A DNA stretch of 50,683 nt. It comes from Bacteroidales bacterium (lineage in GTDB: Bacteria > Bacteroidota > Bacteroidia > Bacteroidales > P3). The notes below the pieces were generated by a model. The model was not told the origin of the DNA, made no database searches, and was given only the letters and a program-made list of their open reading frames with translations. This document shows positions 7,649 through 16,518 of this stretch, in pieces. The translations under genes and the position numbers were made by a program. The DNA is taken from assembly GCA_024400495.1 (NCBI GenBank), contig JAKSMR010000020.1:1-50683 (forward strand). The letters are read 5' to 3'. How positions within the stretch are numbered: the first letter of the stretch is position 1; each line of letters opens with the position of its first letter.

Positions 7649-8005
7649 CTAGACCTGTGGAGGCTGCTGCGGAACGGGCTGTCCCATGATCTGCGGAGAC
7701 GGAGGCTGCGGCTGGGACTGGAGGTTCTGCCTCAGTTCGGAGAAGTGCTTGCGGGCGGCCTCGTTGGAGTCGTTCTCGACGAGGTAGTCGAGGTCTTCGG
7801 CGGAGAGGGAGGACTCGATGTACTCGCGGAGATTGCGGTAGTCGTCGATCTGGAAGTCCGGGTCGTCCTTGTGCTGGGAGAAGAAGAACGAGAGCGCGAG
7901 GCGCTTCTTCGCGCCGTATGGCGCGTTGTTGTACTTCTCCGCCCAGAACGGGTTCTCGATGAAAGTCCGGATCGAATCCATGACCTGCTCCTTCTGAAAT
8001 GCCAT
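7649..8005 (-). CDS. hypothetical protein, 118 aa
   Basis: ATG at 8005 is preceded by AAAGGAGACAGC, so this start is preferred to one 24 codons upstream. Residues 1-90 are mixed charged and hydrophobic and look helical (SIRTFIENPFWAEKYNNAPY). The end is Gln/Pro-rich (PQIMGQPVPQQPPQV). No family recognised. A copy of the 16-bp motif lies 25 nt before the start, so it is probably expressed with the virion genes. Confidence 0.6.
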   Translation of the reverse strand: MAFQKEQVMDSIRTFIENPFWAEKYNNAPYGAKKRLALSFFFSQHKDDPDFQIDDYRNLREYIESSLSAEDLDYLVENDSNEAARKHFSELRQNLQSQPQPPSPQIMGQPVPQQPPQV

Positions 8006-8030
8006 GCTGTCTCCTTTCGGCTTGCTGGAA

Positions 8031-8046
8031 TATGCCGAGCCGTCAA
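8031..8046 (-). promoter_or_regulatory. 16-bp upstream motif, copy 2
   Basis: Minus-strand TTGACGGCTCGGCATA, 25 nt before the ATG at 8005. Confidence 0.7.
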
Positions 8047-8095
8047 ATGCAGAACTTTCGTTCTGCGAACGTGACATGGTCAGAAGAACGGACTG

Positions 8096-8239
8096 TCACG
8101 GAGATTCTTTCTCCTTGGCCTGTTCATCGCCCGCGTCATATTCGGACAGAAGGTCTAGAGCCGACGAGAGTACGGAGAACATCGCGGACACGAGAACGAC
8201 GATGGCGACGACGGACAGCATTACGGCGAATTCAGTCAT
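8096..8239 (-). CDS. 47-aa single-span membrane protein
   Basis: Found by reading the gap. It starts ATG at 8239, overlapping the stop of the 22-codon frame as ATGA, and ends TGA at 8096. Residues ~5-28 (FAVMLSVVAIVVLVSAMFSV) form one transmembrane helix; the tail SEYDAGDEQAKEKESP is charged. The size and topology would suit a holin, pinholin or other small envelope protein, but there is no sequence proof. Confidence 0.55.
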   Translation of the reverse strand: MTEFAVMLSVVAIVVLVSAMFSVLSSALDLLSEYDAGDEQAKEKESP

Positions 8240-8304
8240 CGGACATCACCATGTTTTGTTGCGCGGAGGCGGTCGTAGAATTGCTTTGCGTCTTCGTTTG
8301 TCAT
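8236..8304 (-). CDS. 22-aa leader-like ORF
   Basis: ATG at 8304, encoding a charged peptide (NEDAKQFYDRLRATKHGDVR) and ending in a TGA that overlaps the start of the 47-aa membrane protein. No ribosome site is visible. It may couple translation of the membrane protein or may be chance. Confidence 0.3.
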   Translation of the reverse strand: MTNEDAKQFYDRLRATKHGDVR

Positions 8305-8319
8305 GGCGTTCGTTGATAC

Positions 8320-8415
8320 TTAGAGCGTGCAGACGAGCTTGCAATACCTGCACAGGCCGAGTCGCATGCAGGCGCGGCAGGAGATGCGGTTGACGATGGA
8401 GGCGAGGAGTTTCAT
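8320..8415 (-). CDS. Cys-rich micropeptide A
   Basis: 31 codons, ATG at 8415 to TAA at 8320. The C-terminal 20 residues are SCRACMRLGLCRYCKLVCTL, with Cys spaced C-x2-C-x5-C-x2-C-x3-C. The same spacing and several identical residues (C-M-[RK]-L-G-L-C-R-[YW]-C...C-T-L) occur in the frame at 44246-44344, which makes chance unlikely. The first ~11 residues are hydrophobic and basic (MKLLASIVNRI). Metal binding or disulphide formation is likely; function unknown. No strong ribosome site precedes it. Confidence 0.6.
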   Translation of the reverse strand: MKLLASIVNRISCRACMRLGLCRYCKLVCTL

Positions 8416-8433
8416 GGGATTTCGATTTGTTGT

Positions 8434-9081
8434 TCAAGACAGAAGCGTGCTCTTGTCTGGACCAATAATGAATGGGTCGGTTCCTCCAGTACCGTATAGG
8501 TTCCCTGTTAAAATGTCGCACAGATAGCCTAATCCATCAATCTTGTTTCGAACAGGAATAAGATTCAGTTTTTCTCCATTCGCTTTTTCAACTGACAATT
8601 CAAACAACTTTATTTTCGAAGCGTTGTAATAGCTCGAACCCAAAGATCCAGAGCAGAAGATGTGGAGATTTTTGTCCACTAACACGCTTCCTGTGTTGTC
8701 GCCAATGGTCTGCCCATTGATCTTCAGAAACTTCCTTGTCTGGTTATCGTACAACCCAATGTCGATTTTGACTCTGTTGATTCCTGTGTACACACTGGAA
8801 TCAATTCTTTCAATTCGTCGGCAGTACAGGAATACAAAATTATTGTAATTACCGAGAACGAAGGCGTTGTTGACGTTAATAGATCCGACACTGCCGACAA
8901 AATCCTGCTCCGGACTTTGAGACACGAATTCAAGATCGATATGCAAGTTGAAATCAGTATCGAGAATAAACCCCGTCTTGATAAACTGCTTGCCAGTTGA
9001 TTCAATGTAATCCACAGGTACGCAGTATGATGGGATGATTCCTTTTCTTTTCCAAAACATCGCACACTTCAGCCCGATCAT
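8434..9081 (-). CDS. lectin-like tail tip / receptor-binding protein
   Basis: 215 aa, coupled by ATGA overlap to the gene before. Residues ~24-37 (DYIESTGKQFIKTGFI) are the start of a concanavalin/LamG-like domain common in gut bacterial and phage surface proteins, and the end (LYGTGGTDPFIIGPD) is its usual closing segment. It probably binds host glycans at the tip of a tail fibre. The DNA is clearly AT-richer than the upstream fibre genes, consistent with exchange of the receptor-binding end. Confidence 0.6.
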   Translation of the reverse strand: MIGLKCAMFWKRKGIIPSYCVPVDYIESTGKQFIKTGFILDTDFNLHIDLEFVSQSPEQDFVGSVGSINVNNAFVLGNYNNFVFLYCRRIERIDSSVYTGINRVKIDIGLYDNQTRKFLKINGQTIGDNTGSVLVDKNLHIFCSGSLGSSYYNASKIKLFELSVEKANGEKLNLIPVRNKIDGLGYLCDILTGNLYGTGGTDPFIIGPDKSTLLS

Positions 9082-10049
9082 CTCGCCACCGCCTCTCCGA
9101 GGATTTCATCGACTTCCTCGTCGGTGAGATTCATCGCCTTCTGCGCCTCGCCGAGATAGTCGCCGAAGTCTGGGAACGCCTCGCTCAATTCGTTCGCGTC
9201 CTCCCACATCCTGCGGAGTCCGCTCTCGTCGAGAAGCGTGTCGAACGCCGCCTCGAGTCCGCGCTTGCGGAGTGCGATTCGGAGGTAGAGCTTGCTGAAC
9301 ACGCGCGGAGGCTTTGCCTCCTCGGGAATGTCGACGAACTCGTACCGCTGGCGCACGACCTTGACGATGGATTTGTACTCGTCGTCCGGGTCGAGCGGTT
9401 CGCCAGTTTCCTCGTTGACGGCGGGAATATGCTCTTCCTGCACCGTGACGAGGTCTCCGATCTTGTACCCGTCAATGACGACCGGCTTGGCGTACTTGCC
9501 TTCGGGCGCGGTCGGCATGGTCTTGTCCAGCTCCCAGTAGTTGGCGGCATGATACTGCCAAATCTTCGGGGCTTGAAGCGACGCGCCAAGAGTGTCGGGC
9601 GCGTAGACGATGCGGTTGTCGTTGTCGACAGTTGTTGACGATCTGGCTCTCGCACCAATGGAGAAGTATATTGAAGATTTATTCGACGCACTTCCAGAAA
9701 ACGGAACAAAATCCATTTCGTCGACAGAAAGACCGGCGTTGCCGTTTACGACATAACTTCTCTTGTTTCCATCAGCATAACTTGAACTGACAGTTGCTCG
9801 TCTTCCGCTGCCCCACACAGTTGACGCAAGGTAACTGCTTCCATACGGGCCAAGCGTGTAGTAAGTTGAGTTTGTGTAAGAACCAAACAAAATTCCTGTA
9901 CGATTGTACTTGGCGATCATCTCCACTTCGATGTCTGGAGAAATCAAACCTAGCATGATCGCCGACGCTCCATCGAACTTGATCCACGGCGTTTTCACCA
10001 TAGGAATGTGCTTCTCCACCTTGAAAGGAATGTTGAACGCAAAGCTCAT
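9078..10049 (-). CDS. tail fibre protein with lectin-like N-terminus
   Basis: 323 aa, ATGA overlap at both ends. Residues ~20-150 read like a LamG/concanavalin sandwich (PWIKFDGASAIMLGL, then RTGILFGSYTNSTYYTLG). Residues ~190-230 form a linker-like charged part, and the end (EAFPDFGDYLGEAQKAMNLT...) is acidic and helical, as in fibre chaperones or attachment modules of other phages. It belongs to the set of three tandem receptor-binding genes. Confidence 0.55.
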   Translation of the reverse strand: MSFAFNIPFKVEKHIPMVKTPWIKFDGASAIMLGLISPDIEVEMIAKYNRTGILFGSYTNSTYYTLGPYGSSYLASTVWGSGRRATVSSSYADGNKRSYVVNGNAGLSVDEMDFVPFSGSASNKSSIYFSIGARARSSTTVDNDNRIVYAPDTLGASLQAPKIWQYHAANYWELDKTMPTAPEGKYAKPVVIDGYKIGDLVTVQEEHIPAVNEETGEPLDPDDEYKSIVKVVRQRYEFVDIPEEAKPPRVFSKLYLRIALRKRGLEAAFDTLLDESGLRRMWEDANELSEAFPDFGDYLGEAQKAMNLTDEEVDEILGEAVAR

Positions 10050-10774
10050 AGCCCGAACCTCCTCGCGTCGATGGCGTAGTTGGCGGAGATCTGCGTATCA
10101 GTCAACGCGCCCTTGTAGTAGCGGACACAGTAGAATTCTCCGCCGTCTACAAGTCCTGCATTAGTATTTCTCCACGCTCCGTTCATTGTCAGACCGACAA
10201 ATTGGGGATACTGGTCGCCGACAAGCCCTCCAACATCCTGCCTATTGCTACCAAGCGTTCCATTGATAAATGTCTTCGTTGGCCCTCCAAGAGACACGGA
10301 CATTGCGAAGTGCCAATTATTTCCAATGATGTCCTGTCGCGTATTGAATGCGATTCCTGCGGTCACGCCTGCGCCATTGTAAAGGTTTGAAGCATGATGC
10401 CTAAAAAGAGTTGAACTCCAGACTGTCAATCCGCACTCATTGCCTATGTAGCAGTAATTCCCAGTGCCATTAGGCTTGAATACGCACTCAATCGTATACC
10501 CACCAGCCGAGACTAGCTCGTCAAACTCACCTTCCTTCCGAGCGATTCCGACGGAATACCTGCTGCTTACGATGAACGACTTGTCTCCTACAGACCATCC
10601 ACTTGCAAGTGTTGCGTCTCGTCCGTTGCCAGACACGTCAACAATCGTAGTCGATGTTGCGTCGTGGACTCCGCCTCCCGCGTTCCACTCGCCGTCCCAC
10701 ATGGCTATGAGACCATTGGTGACGTAAGGATTCGTCCATACGTTTACTTTCGCGCCTAGAAGGAAGCTCCTCAT
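10046..10774 (-). CDS. LamG-domain receptor-binding protein
   Basis: 242 aa from ATG at 10774, which overlaps the stop of the previous gene as ATGA; longer upstream frames only shadow that gene. The LamG core is clear: GLIAMWDGEWN, then VDVSGNGRDATL (~45-56), YTIECVFKP and the closing EFYCVRYYKGALTDTQISAN. These domains fold as concanavalin-type sandwiches that bind sugars. It likely sits on the distal tail fibre. Confidence 0.7.
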   Translation of the reverse strand: MRSFLLGAKVNVWTNPYVTNGLIAMWDGEWNAGGGVHDATSTTIVDVSGNGRDATLASGWSVGDKSFIVSSRYSVGIARKEGEFDELVSAGGYTIECVFKPNGTGNYCYIGNECGLTVWSSTLFRHHASNLYNGAGVTAGIAFNTRQDIIGNNWHFAMSVSLGGPTKTFINGTLGSNRQDVGGLVGDQYPQFVGLTMNGAWRNTNAGLVDGGEFYCVRYYKGALTDTQISANYAIDARRFGL

Positions 10775-11259
10775 GCGACCACCTCCAGCTCGTCGCGCAT
10801 CACGCGCCACCCTTCGCCCGGCATCTCGGTGAAGTAGTAAGCCGTGATTCCGCCAGCCTGCGCGTTCATCTTTGGATTGTCTCCGCCCTTGGACTTGTAG
10901 ACGGTGATGCCAGTTGGGAAGGTAATCGTCACCTCGGACGCGCTGGTCGTGTTGTTGACATAGAGGCAGAGGTCTCGCACAGTACCTTCGACCGCGTCTG
11001 GAAGCTCTACCGTCAGCGAACCGCCAGCCACGGTCACGGTCTGAACGGACTTGTCGAGCTTGACCATCGTCGAGCCAGTCAACGCATCGTAGCTCTTGTC
11101 CACTCGGATCTGGTCGACCCACTCTGCACCCTCGCTTTCGCGCGTCTGGATCGCCGCAGTCGTGTCGTTGACGAGGAAGCGGTTGTCTAAGGATACGGAT
11201 TCCGAAATTGCGGAGAACTTCTCGTCTACCTTGCTCTTCGAGTATACATCCAGTTCCAT
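10771..11259 (-). CDS. tail fibre-associated structural protein
   Basis: 162 aa, ATG at 11259 with GGAGC 6 nt upstream. The first ~25 residues look coiled-coil (VDEKFSAISESVSL). The middle and C-terminal part are predicted beta-rich, with alternating Val/Thr (VQTVTVAGGSLTVELPD). No named family. Its place between the fibres and lectin genes, with overlapping stops, suggests an adaptor or trimerising fibre segment. Confidence 0.5.
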   Translation of the reverse strand: MELDVYSKSKVDEKFSAISESVSLDNRFLVNDTTAAIQTRESEGAEWVDQIRVDKSYDALTGSTMVKLDKSVQTVTVAGGSLTVELPDAVEGTVRDLCLYVNNTTSASEVTITFPTGITVYKSKGGDNPKMNAQAGGITAYYFTEMPGEGWRVMRDELEVVA

Positions 11260-11262
11260 GTA

Positions 11263-11808
11263 TTAGCTCCTCTCAACGATTGTCCACGCGTCGTCGACAT
11301 ATTTGATGTCTTTGTCAATGCAGTGGATTACACATGTTTTCGGTATGATTCCAAGTCCTACAGTTCTAGTGATTACAGTATTGGAGTATAAGTTGGTAGT
11401 AGTAAATTCCTCTAAAGACGTACAACCACCAAGCTGAGTATTATTATTGGCGAAATCCCTCATTGTGATCTTTTTAATGGATGAACACCCATAGAATTGG
11501 TTAGGGGACGAATTTAGCATAGGTGCGTAAACCCCCGTCACGTTAGTGCATCTCGTGAACATGTTGTTTGGAGCATTCACCGCAGGAGTGGCCGAATCAT
11601 ATCCAAGAGCTTTTGCAAAATCAATAACGACTGGCTTGTTCAGCAGAAATGCAGAGAACTCTTCTTCTATGTCTCCACCTCTCGGTAGCGCCTCGATTGC
11701 CGCCGCCATCTCGCCGGGCTTCATCGTCTCCGTCGTGCCGCCCTTCGCGCGGATCGCGTCGGCGATGTCCTGGAGAGTCTGGTTTTTAACTGTAGCAAGC
11801 GTGTCCAT
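11263..11808 (-). CDS. tail fibre protein with leucine-rich-type repeats
   Basis: 181 aa from ATG at 11808, chosen because GAGGATCTAT precedes it; a TTG four codons upstream lacks this. LQDIADAIRAKGGTTETMKP (~9-28) is a short segment widely seen near the N-terminus of phage tail proteins. Residues ~85-165 (CTNVTGVYAPML, CSSIKKITMRDF, CTSLEEFTTTNL) form irregular Cys-starting repeats like BspA/LRR_5 surface repeats. Likely an adhesive fibre part. Confidence 0.55.
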   Translation of the reverse strand: MDTLATVKNQTLQDIADAIRAKGGTTETMKPGEMAAAIEALPRGGDIEEEFSAFLLNKPVVIDFAKALGYDSATPAVNAPNNMFTRCTNVTGVYAPMLNSSPNQFYGCSSIKKITMRDFANNNTQLGGCTSLEEFTTTNLYSNTVITRTVGLGIIPKTCVIHCIDKDIKYVDDAWTIVERS

Positions 11809-11816
11809 ATAGATCC

Positions 11817-14800
11817 TCAATACTGCGTTGATTCGCCGTCGATGTAATGCCCTGACAGGCGGAACACCCCGTCTCCAACCTCCGTGATGCCATAGGACGC
11901 GGCCTCCACGATCTTTTCAGCCGTGTCCAAAGGGTTGTCGGCCGTGGCGTCGAACGAGACTTTTCCGGCAAGCTGTCCCGCAGTTGCCGCCCCTATGCTC
12001 TGCGGAGTGATAGCGTCTGCCCCGCCTTCCGCATGGGACGACGCGTGGCTCTTCGGCGGATCGTTCTTCCCGGCGAACGTATCGGAAAGGAGCGTCGCAA
12101 TGTCTTCTTTATCCGGAATCTGATCCGTCGTCGCGATTTTCTTTCGCGTCGCGTCCACGCTTCCGGACGTGCCGTACGTGAACTGGACGTGGATAAGTCC
12201 GTCCCCTTCCGCGCCACCATCGTGTTCGGCGACTTTCGCCGATCCGTCGTAGAGCGTGTAGATCCACGTGTAGGAACCGGGAGTTTCGGTCTCCTTTCGT
12301 TCGACCGACACGGACGGAGACTCGAGGTCGTCGCCCTGGAACGACCATTCGGTGAAGAGGTCGGACTTGTCACGCTTGTCCGGTACGGCGGCGATGTTCG
12401 CAAGCTGTTCATCAGAGAGAAGCGGCTGCTTCAGGTCGATGGAGTCGATCTTGTCTTTCGTCGCGCCAGATTCGAGAACAGCCCACTGCTCCGGCGTGAG
12501 CGCCGTCTCGTTGATTGTGTACTGGTAGCGGAAGTATCCGTTGTCCGTCCATTCTCCGACGAACATGTAACGCGTCGTCTTGTCGCCATGCTCCTCGTCG
12601 GACTGTACGACGCAGTAGTCGTTCTTCGTCGGCGTCCGGCCAACGGTTCCATACCAGAACTGCGGATTCGCGGCTGAGTGGTTGGCTTTCGCCCATGCAA
12701 GAGAGCCCTTCGTCGGGTTGGCTCCGCTTCCGTGCGTGAGGAACGGGACGTAATGGCCGTCGTCGTCCTTCCAGGTCAGATAGCATGCCGAGAACTGGTT
12801 GATCTTGTCGTCGACCTCTTCGGTCGAATACGCGCCGACGTCTGCGGCCGTCAGAGGGTCTGCGCCACCTTTCTTGTGCCTCGCGGCGTGAGACAGAGGC
12901 GCGTAGGGGCCTCCCGAGAGCACGTCTTTGTCGTCCTGCGAAAGCTCCGGCTGAAGGGACGTGCGGGCTCCAAGCGTGACGACGCCGTCGTACGTCATCG
13001 CGATGCGGCGGTGGAAGATCGAGCCGGAGTATTCGCCGAGAAGGTCGAACGTGACCATGTCCGCGCCGACCGAGGACGTCTTGTAGGAGACCGTGCGGCT
13101 GCCGTCGTCGTCCTGGTAGACGTAGTCTACGACGAGGAGGCCGGAAGTCGCGAGAGCCGACACCTCGGCGAACGTCTTCGCGGATCCGTCCGCGCCGACG
13201 AGACGGGCCGTTCCTCCCTGGATTTCGTATTTGAGTCGGAAGAATCGTTCCGGAGGTTCGGCGCTGATCTTCGCGCTGAACGAGCCGAGATATTCCACGG
13301 GCTGATCTTTGATTCCTTCGCTGGAGGACGTCCACAGCTTGTACGATCCGTCATCGTCCTTGACTATGCGAACGATTTTTGTTCCGTCCGACAAAGGTTC
13401 GTAATCTTCTCCATATGCGTCGACGCCAGTTGAATCGGTAGGAATAGCAAGCGTGTGACAAAAGCTCAGAACGACTTTGAACCTATGCCACTTCGTGATC
13501 GTCACGTTTGAACCGGCGGTCAGCGCATTCTGCTTGTCTGCGGGCCTGAATCCTCCATCGGAAATTCCGCCGTTCGCGTCTATGACGGGCACGTTGCCTT
13601 CGACCGGGTTCTGGATCTTGTCGACCTTGCCGTCGAGCGCAGAAGTTCTTGCGACGCTCGAATCGACCGACACCCTTCCACGGACGGACATCTGTTCTAT
13701 GTCTCCGAAATATCCTGATCCATACAGCTCCCACCAGGATCCATCGTCCGGATCGACGTAGTCGTCCGATTGTCCCGGAGCGAGAATGACGAATTCAGTT
13801 CCGTTCCATCCAACCCTGTAGCGGCTGGACTTCTCAGTTCCGTCTTCGTCCGAATAAAGCGGATATGCGACGCCTTGAATTTTTTCGATGTCGAACGCAT
13901 AGAACTGAAGAGACGTGCTGCCACGGTTGAACAGGTAGACAGTTTTCTCGTCATACGATATTCCGTCGCCGGCGACGATTGCGTCCTGCTTCTTTTCGAG
14001 ATCGTCCGTCCTTGCGATGGTCGAGTCGGCTGAAATCTCGCCATCGTCCGAGACTTCGATTCCGTCTCCGCCGGAATACGTCGTTATCGAGACGAGGTCG
14101 GACGCGTCTTTCGGGACGACAGTTCCGTCCGTGCCGGAGAAGACGGGGATCATTCCGTCAGTCGGAGTTTCGGCGCGTACAAGTTTCTTCGACGTAGTCG
14201 ACTGGTCGGAGACTGATATCGAGACGTCTCTGCCGAGTCCGTAGTCTTCGTCGATAAATACGTACGAGCCGGTAAAATTCGCGTCCGAGACCGAGTTTAC
14301 GAACGAATCCCGTTCATTCTCGCCTTCGATGTAAGTGAAGCCCTCGTAGACAGACCATACGCCTCTTCCTGCCGTCTGCATGTGGCAGAGATACATCTGG
14401 ATTCCGAACGGAGAGACGAACTCGGGCGAAGACAGGCATTTGTCGAAAGCGTAGCCCTCATTCACGTATATCGACGTATCGTCGATCTGCGAAAGCACGA
14501 TTGACTTCTGGACGCCTCCGATTGACGTCACGGTATACGACGGGCCTGGAATCTCGACCGTCTTCGAGATCGTGCCGTCGGCGGAAATCGAATTCCCGTC
14601 ATCGTCCAATATCTTCGACTGAACGCCTCCAGAAAGAGCCGCGAGCTTCTCGTGCTCTTCCTGCGTCATGAGCGACGAGCCTTCAACCTTGTCGACCTTC
14701 TCTTCTATCGAAGACTCTATTGTCGGCAGAACCCGGCTCTTCCATTCTGTAAAAACGGGATCGTTCTCTTCCTTGCCCTCGAGAGCCGTCAGGCGTTCCG

Positions 14801-15254
14801 AAAGGCTGCCGATCTCTTCAGGAGATATGCTAATGCCGAGATCGCCCGACGTCAGATCGCCCACGACCTTGACGCCGTTGATCGTCGGCAGGTTTCCGAG
14901 TCTTGAATAGTCGATGACGTTGTCGATCTGGATCGTGAACTCGCAGCCCTCCGCACGGCGGCAGTGCGGAACGACCTCGACCATGACCTTGCGGACGGCC
15001 GCGTGGCGGCCCTGCTGGTCGTAGAGATGGAACGTGCCGATGCCACGTCCGATGCAGAACTGGTCGGTCTCTTCGGAGGTATACGAAAAGCGGACCTGCC
15101 GGCTTTCGATCTCTTCCGCCGTGAACGCGCGTTCGACGTCCGTGAAGACGAACTTGCCGGTGAAACCGGTCAGGTCGAGTTCGGTGTCGATATTGATGAC
15201 GAATTCGCCGAGATCGGCAAAGTCGGTGTCGTCGCCTTTGTAGAGTATGAGCAT
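11817..15254 (-). CDS. large tail fibre / baseplate fibre protein
   Basis: 1145 aa. The N-terminal ~120 residues (LILYKGDDTDFADLGEFVIN) look like an upper-baseplate attachment domain. The remainder alternates short coiled segments (SLSERLTALEGKEENDPVFT) with fibre repeats such as ASSHAEGGADAITPQSIGAA and AADVGAYSTEEVDDK, which are typical of trimeric fibres. Residues near 980-1065 carry an FTEW...ATRKK module that also occurs twice in the next gene. A 16-bp motif is 30 nt upstream, just after the stop of the preceding gene. Function: host contact, inferred. Confidence 0.65.
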   Translation of the reverse strand: MLILYKGDDTDFADLGEFVINIDTELDLTGFTGKFVFTDVERAFTAEEIESRQVRFSYTSEETDQFCIGRGIGTFHLYDQQGRHAAVRKVMVEVVPHCRRAEGCEFTIQIDNVIDYSRLGNLPTINGVKVVGDLTSGDLGISISPEEIGSLSERLTALEGKEENDPVFTEWKSRVLPTIESSIEEKVDKVEGSSLMTQEEHEKLAALSGGVQSKILDDDGNSISADGTISKTVEIPGPSYTVTSIGGVQKSIVLSQIDDTSIYVNEGYAFDKCLSSPEFVSPFGIQMYLCHMQTAGRGVWSVYEGFTYIEGENERDSFVNSVSDANFTGSYVFIDEDYGLGRDVSISVSDQSTTSKKLVRAETPTDGMIPVFSGTDGTVVPKDASDLVSITTYSGGDGIEVSDDGEISADSTIARTDDLEKKQDAIVAGDGISYDEKTVYLFNRGSTSLQFYAFDIEKIQGVAYPLYSDEDGTEKSSRYRVGWNGTEFVILAPGQSDDYVDPDDGSWWELYGSGYFGDIEQMSVRGRVSVDSSVARTSALDGKVDKIQNPVEGNVPVIDANGGISDGGFRPADKQNALTAGSNVTITKWHRFKVVLSFCHTLAIPTDSTGVDAYGEDYEPLSDGTKIVRIVKDDDGSYKLWTSSSEGIKDQPVEYLGSFSAKISAEPPERFFRLKYEIQGGTARLVGADGSAKTFAEVSALATSGLLVVDYVYQDDDGSRTVSYKTSSVGADMVTFDLLGEYSGSIFHRRIAMTYDGVVTLGARTSLQPELSQDDKDVLSGGPYAPLSHAARHKKGGADPLTAADVGAYSTEEVDDKINQFSACYLTWKDDDGHYVPFLTHGSGANPTKGSLAWAKANHSAANPQFWYGTVGRTPTKNDYCVVQSDEEHGDKTTRYMFVGEWTDNGYFRYQYTINETALTPEQWAVLESGATKDKIDSIDLKQPLLSDEQLANIAAVPDKRDKSDLFTEWSFQGDDLESPSVSVERKETETPGSYTWIYTLYDGSAKVAEHDGGAEGDGLIHVQFTYGTSGSVDATRKKIATTDQIPDKEDIATLLSDTFAGKNDPPKSHASSHAEGGADAITPQSIGAATAGQLAGKVSFDATADNPLDTAEKIVEAASYGITEVGDGVFRLSGHYIDGESTQY

Positions 15255-15284
15255 GGCAGAAATTCCCTGAAGATGTTTCCGCCT

Positions 15285-15300
15285 ATTGCCGACGCGTCAA
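15285..15300 (-). promoter_or_regulatory. 16-bp upstream motif, copy 3
   Basis: Minus-strand TTGACGCGTCGGCAAT, 30 nt before the ATG at 15254. Confidence 0.7.
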
Positions 15301-15305
15301 GGGGA

Positions 15306-16460
15306 TTACGTAGATGGCGACGTTCCCTTCAGCGCGGCGAGAAGCTGGTTGAAGCACGAGACGACGTCCGACGTCGACGTGGCAGAAGGTATCGAAGCGA
15401 ATGACGCGTCGCCTGTACGCAAGACGCGCTTGCGGGTGGCATAGATCAATGACGTCGAGACTTCGTCTTGGAACTCAATGCTGACAATATCGTCAGAACC
15501 TTCGTAAATCGTGTCAATCGTACGCTCTTCGCCGTCATCGTAGTCAAGCAATGTAAACCTGTACCGCATAGCAGGAGGATATTCTTCCTCCGATGTTCTT
15601 TCTACCTTCACATGAAATCCACGCTCAGACCCGACATCGCCAAAATCCCACTCCGTGAACTCGTCGGCCTTTTCCCGAAGTTGATCCACGGTGGCGACCT
15701 CCTTGCCGCCAATCTTGATCGATGGAGGCATTTCGACATGGCCAACGTCCTCAACGTAGTCTGTGGTAGCTCCAGAGATGACGACAGAACTTTCCGAAGC
15801 ACTGGCAGGGTCGTGCGCCACTCCGTTTACGCGAAGCACGGCTCCGTATGTCACGGTCCCATCTTTGTCCCCGATATTCAAGACCGGAATACCCGAGTCT
15901 CCGTTCGACTCGTCTTTGACAGTAAGTCCATAACCATCTGTGACGATCACGATCTTCCCGCCCTCCAGATTGTTCAGCAGATCCTTCTGCGCGTCCGTCA
16001 GCTTGTCCGCGTCACCCGTATAGAGAACTCGCTTACGTGTGGCTGTTATTCTCTTCGTCGCATCAATCGTGGTGAAGTCTACCACTGTCAGACTGTCTGA
16101 CGAATCGGTTAGTCCAGCAATGAAGGTATCGCCGCTGTAGAGCTTGTAGTCGAACGCGGCTCCTTCGTAGACGCTTTCGATTACAACGTTCAAATCATCA
16201 TATCCAGCAATTTCTCCGCTGAACTCCCACTCCGTGAACTCGTCAGCCTTCGACGAGATGCTGTCGATTGCCGCTATCTGATCCGGCGTGAGACTGGACG
16301 AAGATCCACCTCCATTCAAGACGTCTTTCTGGTCTTGCGTCAGAATGTTGTCGAGAACCTGCGACTTCTCGTCCAGCGTCAGATCCTGCTGGTCCGCGAG
16401 AACGACCTTGTTGTTGAGCCCGAGATCCCCGATTCTTCCGGTTGCCTGCGTGTTAGCCAT
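15306..16460 (-). CDS. tail fibre protein with duplicated FTEW module
   Basis: 384 aa, ATG at 16460 behind AGAGGA. Two ~85-residue copies of one module are visible: from KADEFTEWEFSG (~72) to ATRKRVLYTGDA (~150), and from KADEFTEWDFGD (~265) to ATRKRVLRTGDA (~350). The first copy is followed by DKLTDAQKDLLNNLEGG, a short coiled segment. The module recurs once in the 1145-aa fibre. Probably a trimeric fibre or fibre-linking protein. A 16-bp motif lies 42 nt upstream. Confidence 0.6.
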   Translation of the reverse strand: MANTQATGRIGDLGLNNKVVLADQQDLTLDEKSQVLDNILTQDQKDVLNGGGSSSSLTPDQIAAIDSISSKADEFTEWEFSGEIAGYDDLNVVIESVYEGAAFDYKLYSGDTFIAGLTDSSDSLTVVDFTTIDATKRITATRKRVLYTGDADKLTDAQKDLLNNLEGGKIVIVTDGYGLTVKDESNGDSGIPVLNIGDKDGTVTYGAVLRVNGVAHDPASASESSVVISGATTDYVEDVGHVEMPPSIKIGGKEVATVDQLREKADEFTEWDFGDVGSERGFHVKVERTSEEEYPPAMRYRFTLLDYDDGEERTIDTIYEGSDDIVSIEFQDEVSTSLIYATRKRVLRTGDASFASIPSATSTSDVVSCFNQLLAALKGTSPST

Positions 16461-16485
16461 GTTGAAAATCCTCTTTTTTAGATTA

Positions 16486-16518
16486 GGTCTAACAGACCGA
16501 CGAATGCCGATTCGTCAA
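16486..16518 (-). promoter_or_regulatory. 16-bp upstream motif, copy 4, with two hairpins
   Basis: Motif TTGACGAATCGGCATT at 16503-16518 (minus), 42 nt before ATG 16460. Its TGA is the stop codon of the gp25-like gene. It overlaps a perfect 7-bp inverted repeat (GACGAAT/ATTCGTC, 16499-16516), next to a 5-bp hairpin GGTCT/AGACC (16486-16498). Confidence 0.65.

Noticed and set aside
10775-11122. Longer N-terminus for the LamG gene at 10046
   Set aside because: It overlaps the 162-aa gene fully; the ATGA overlap at 10774 is the better start.
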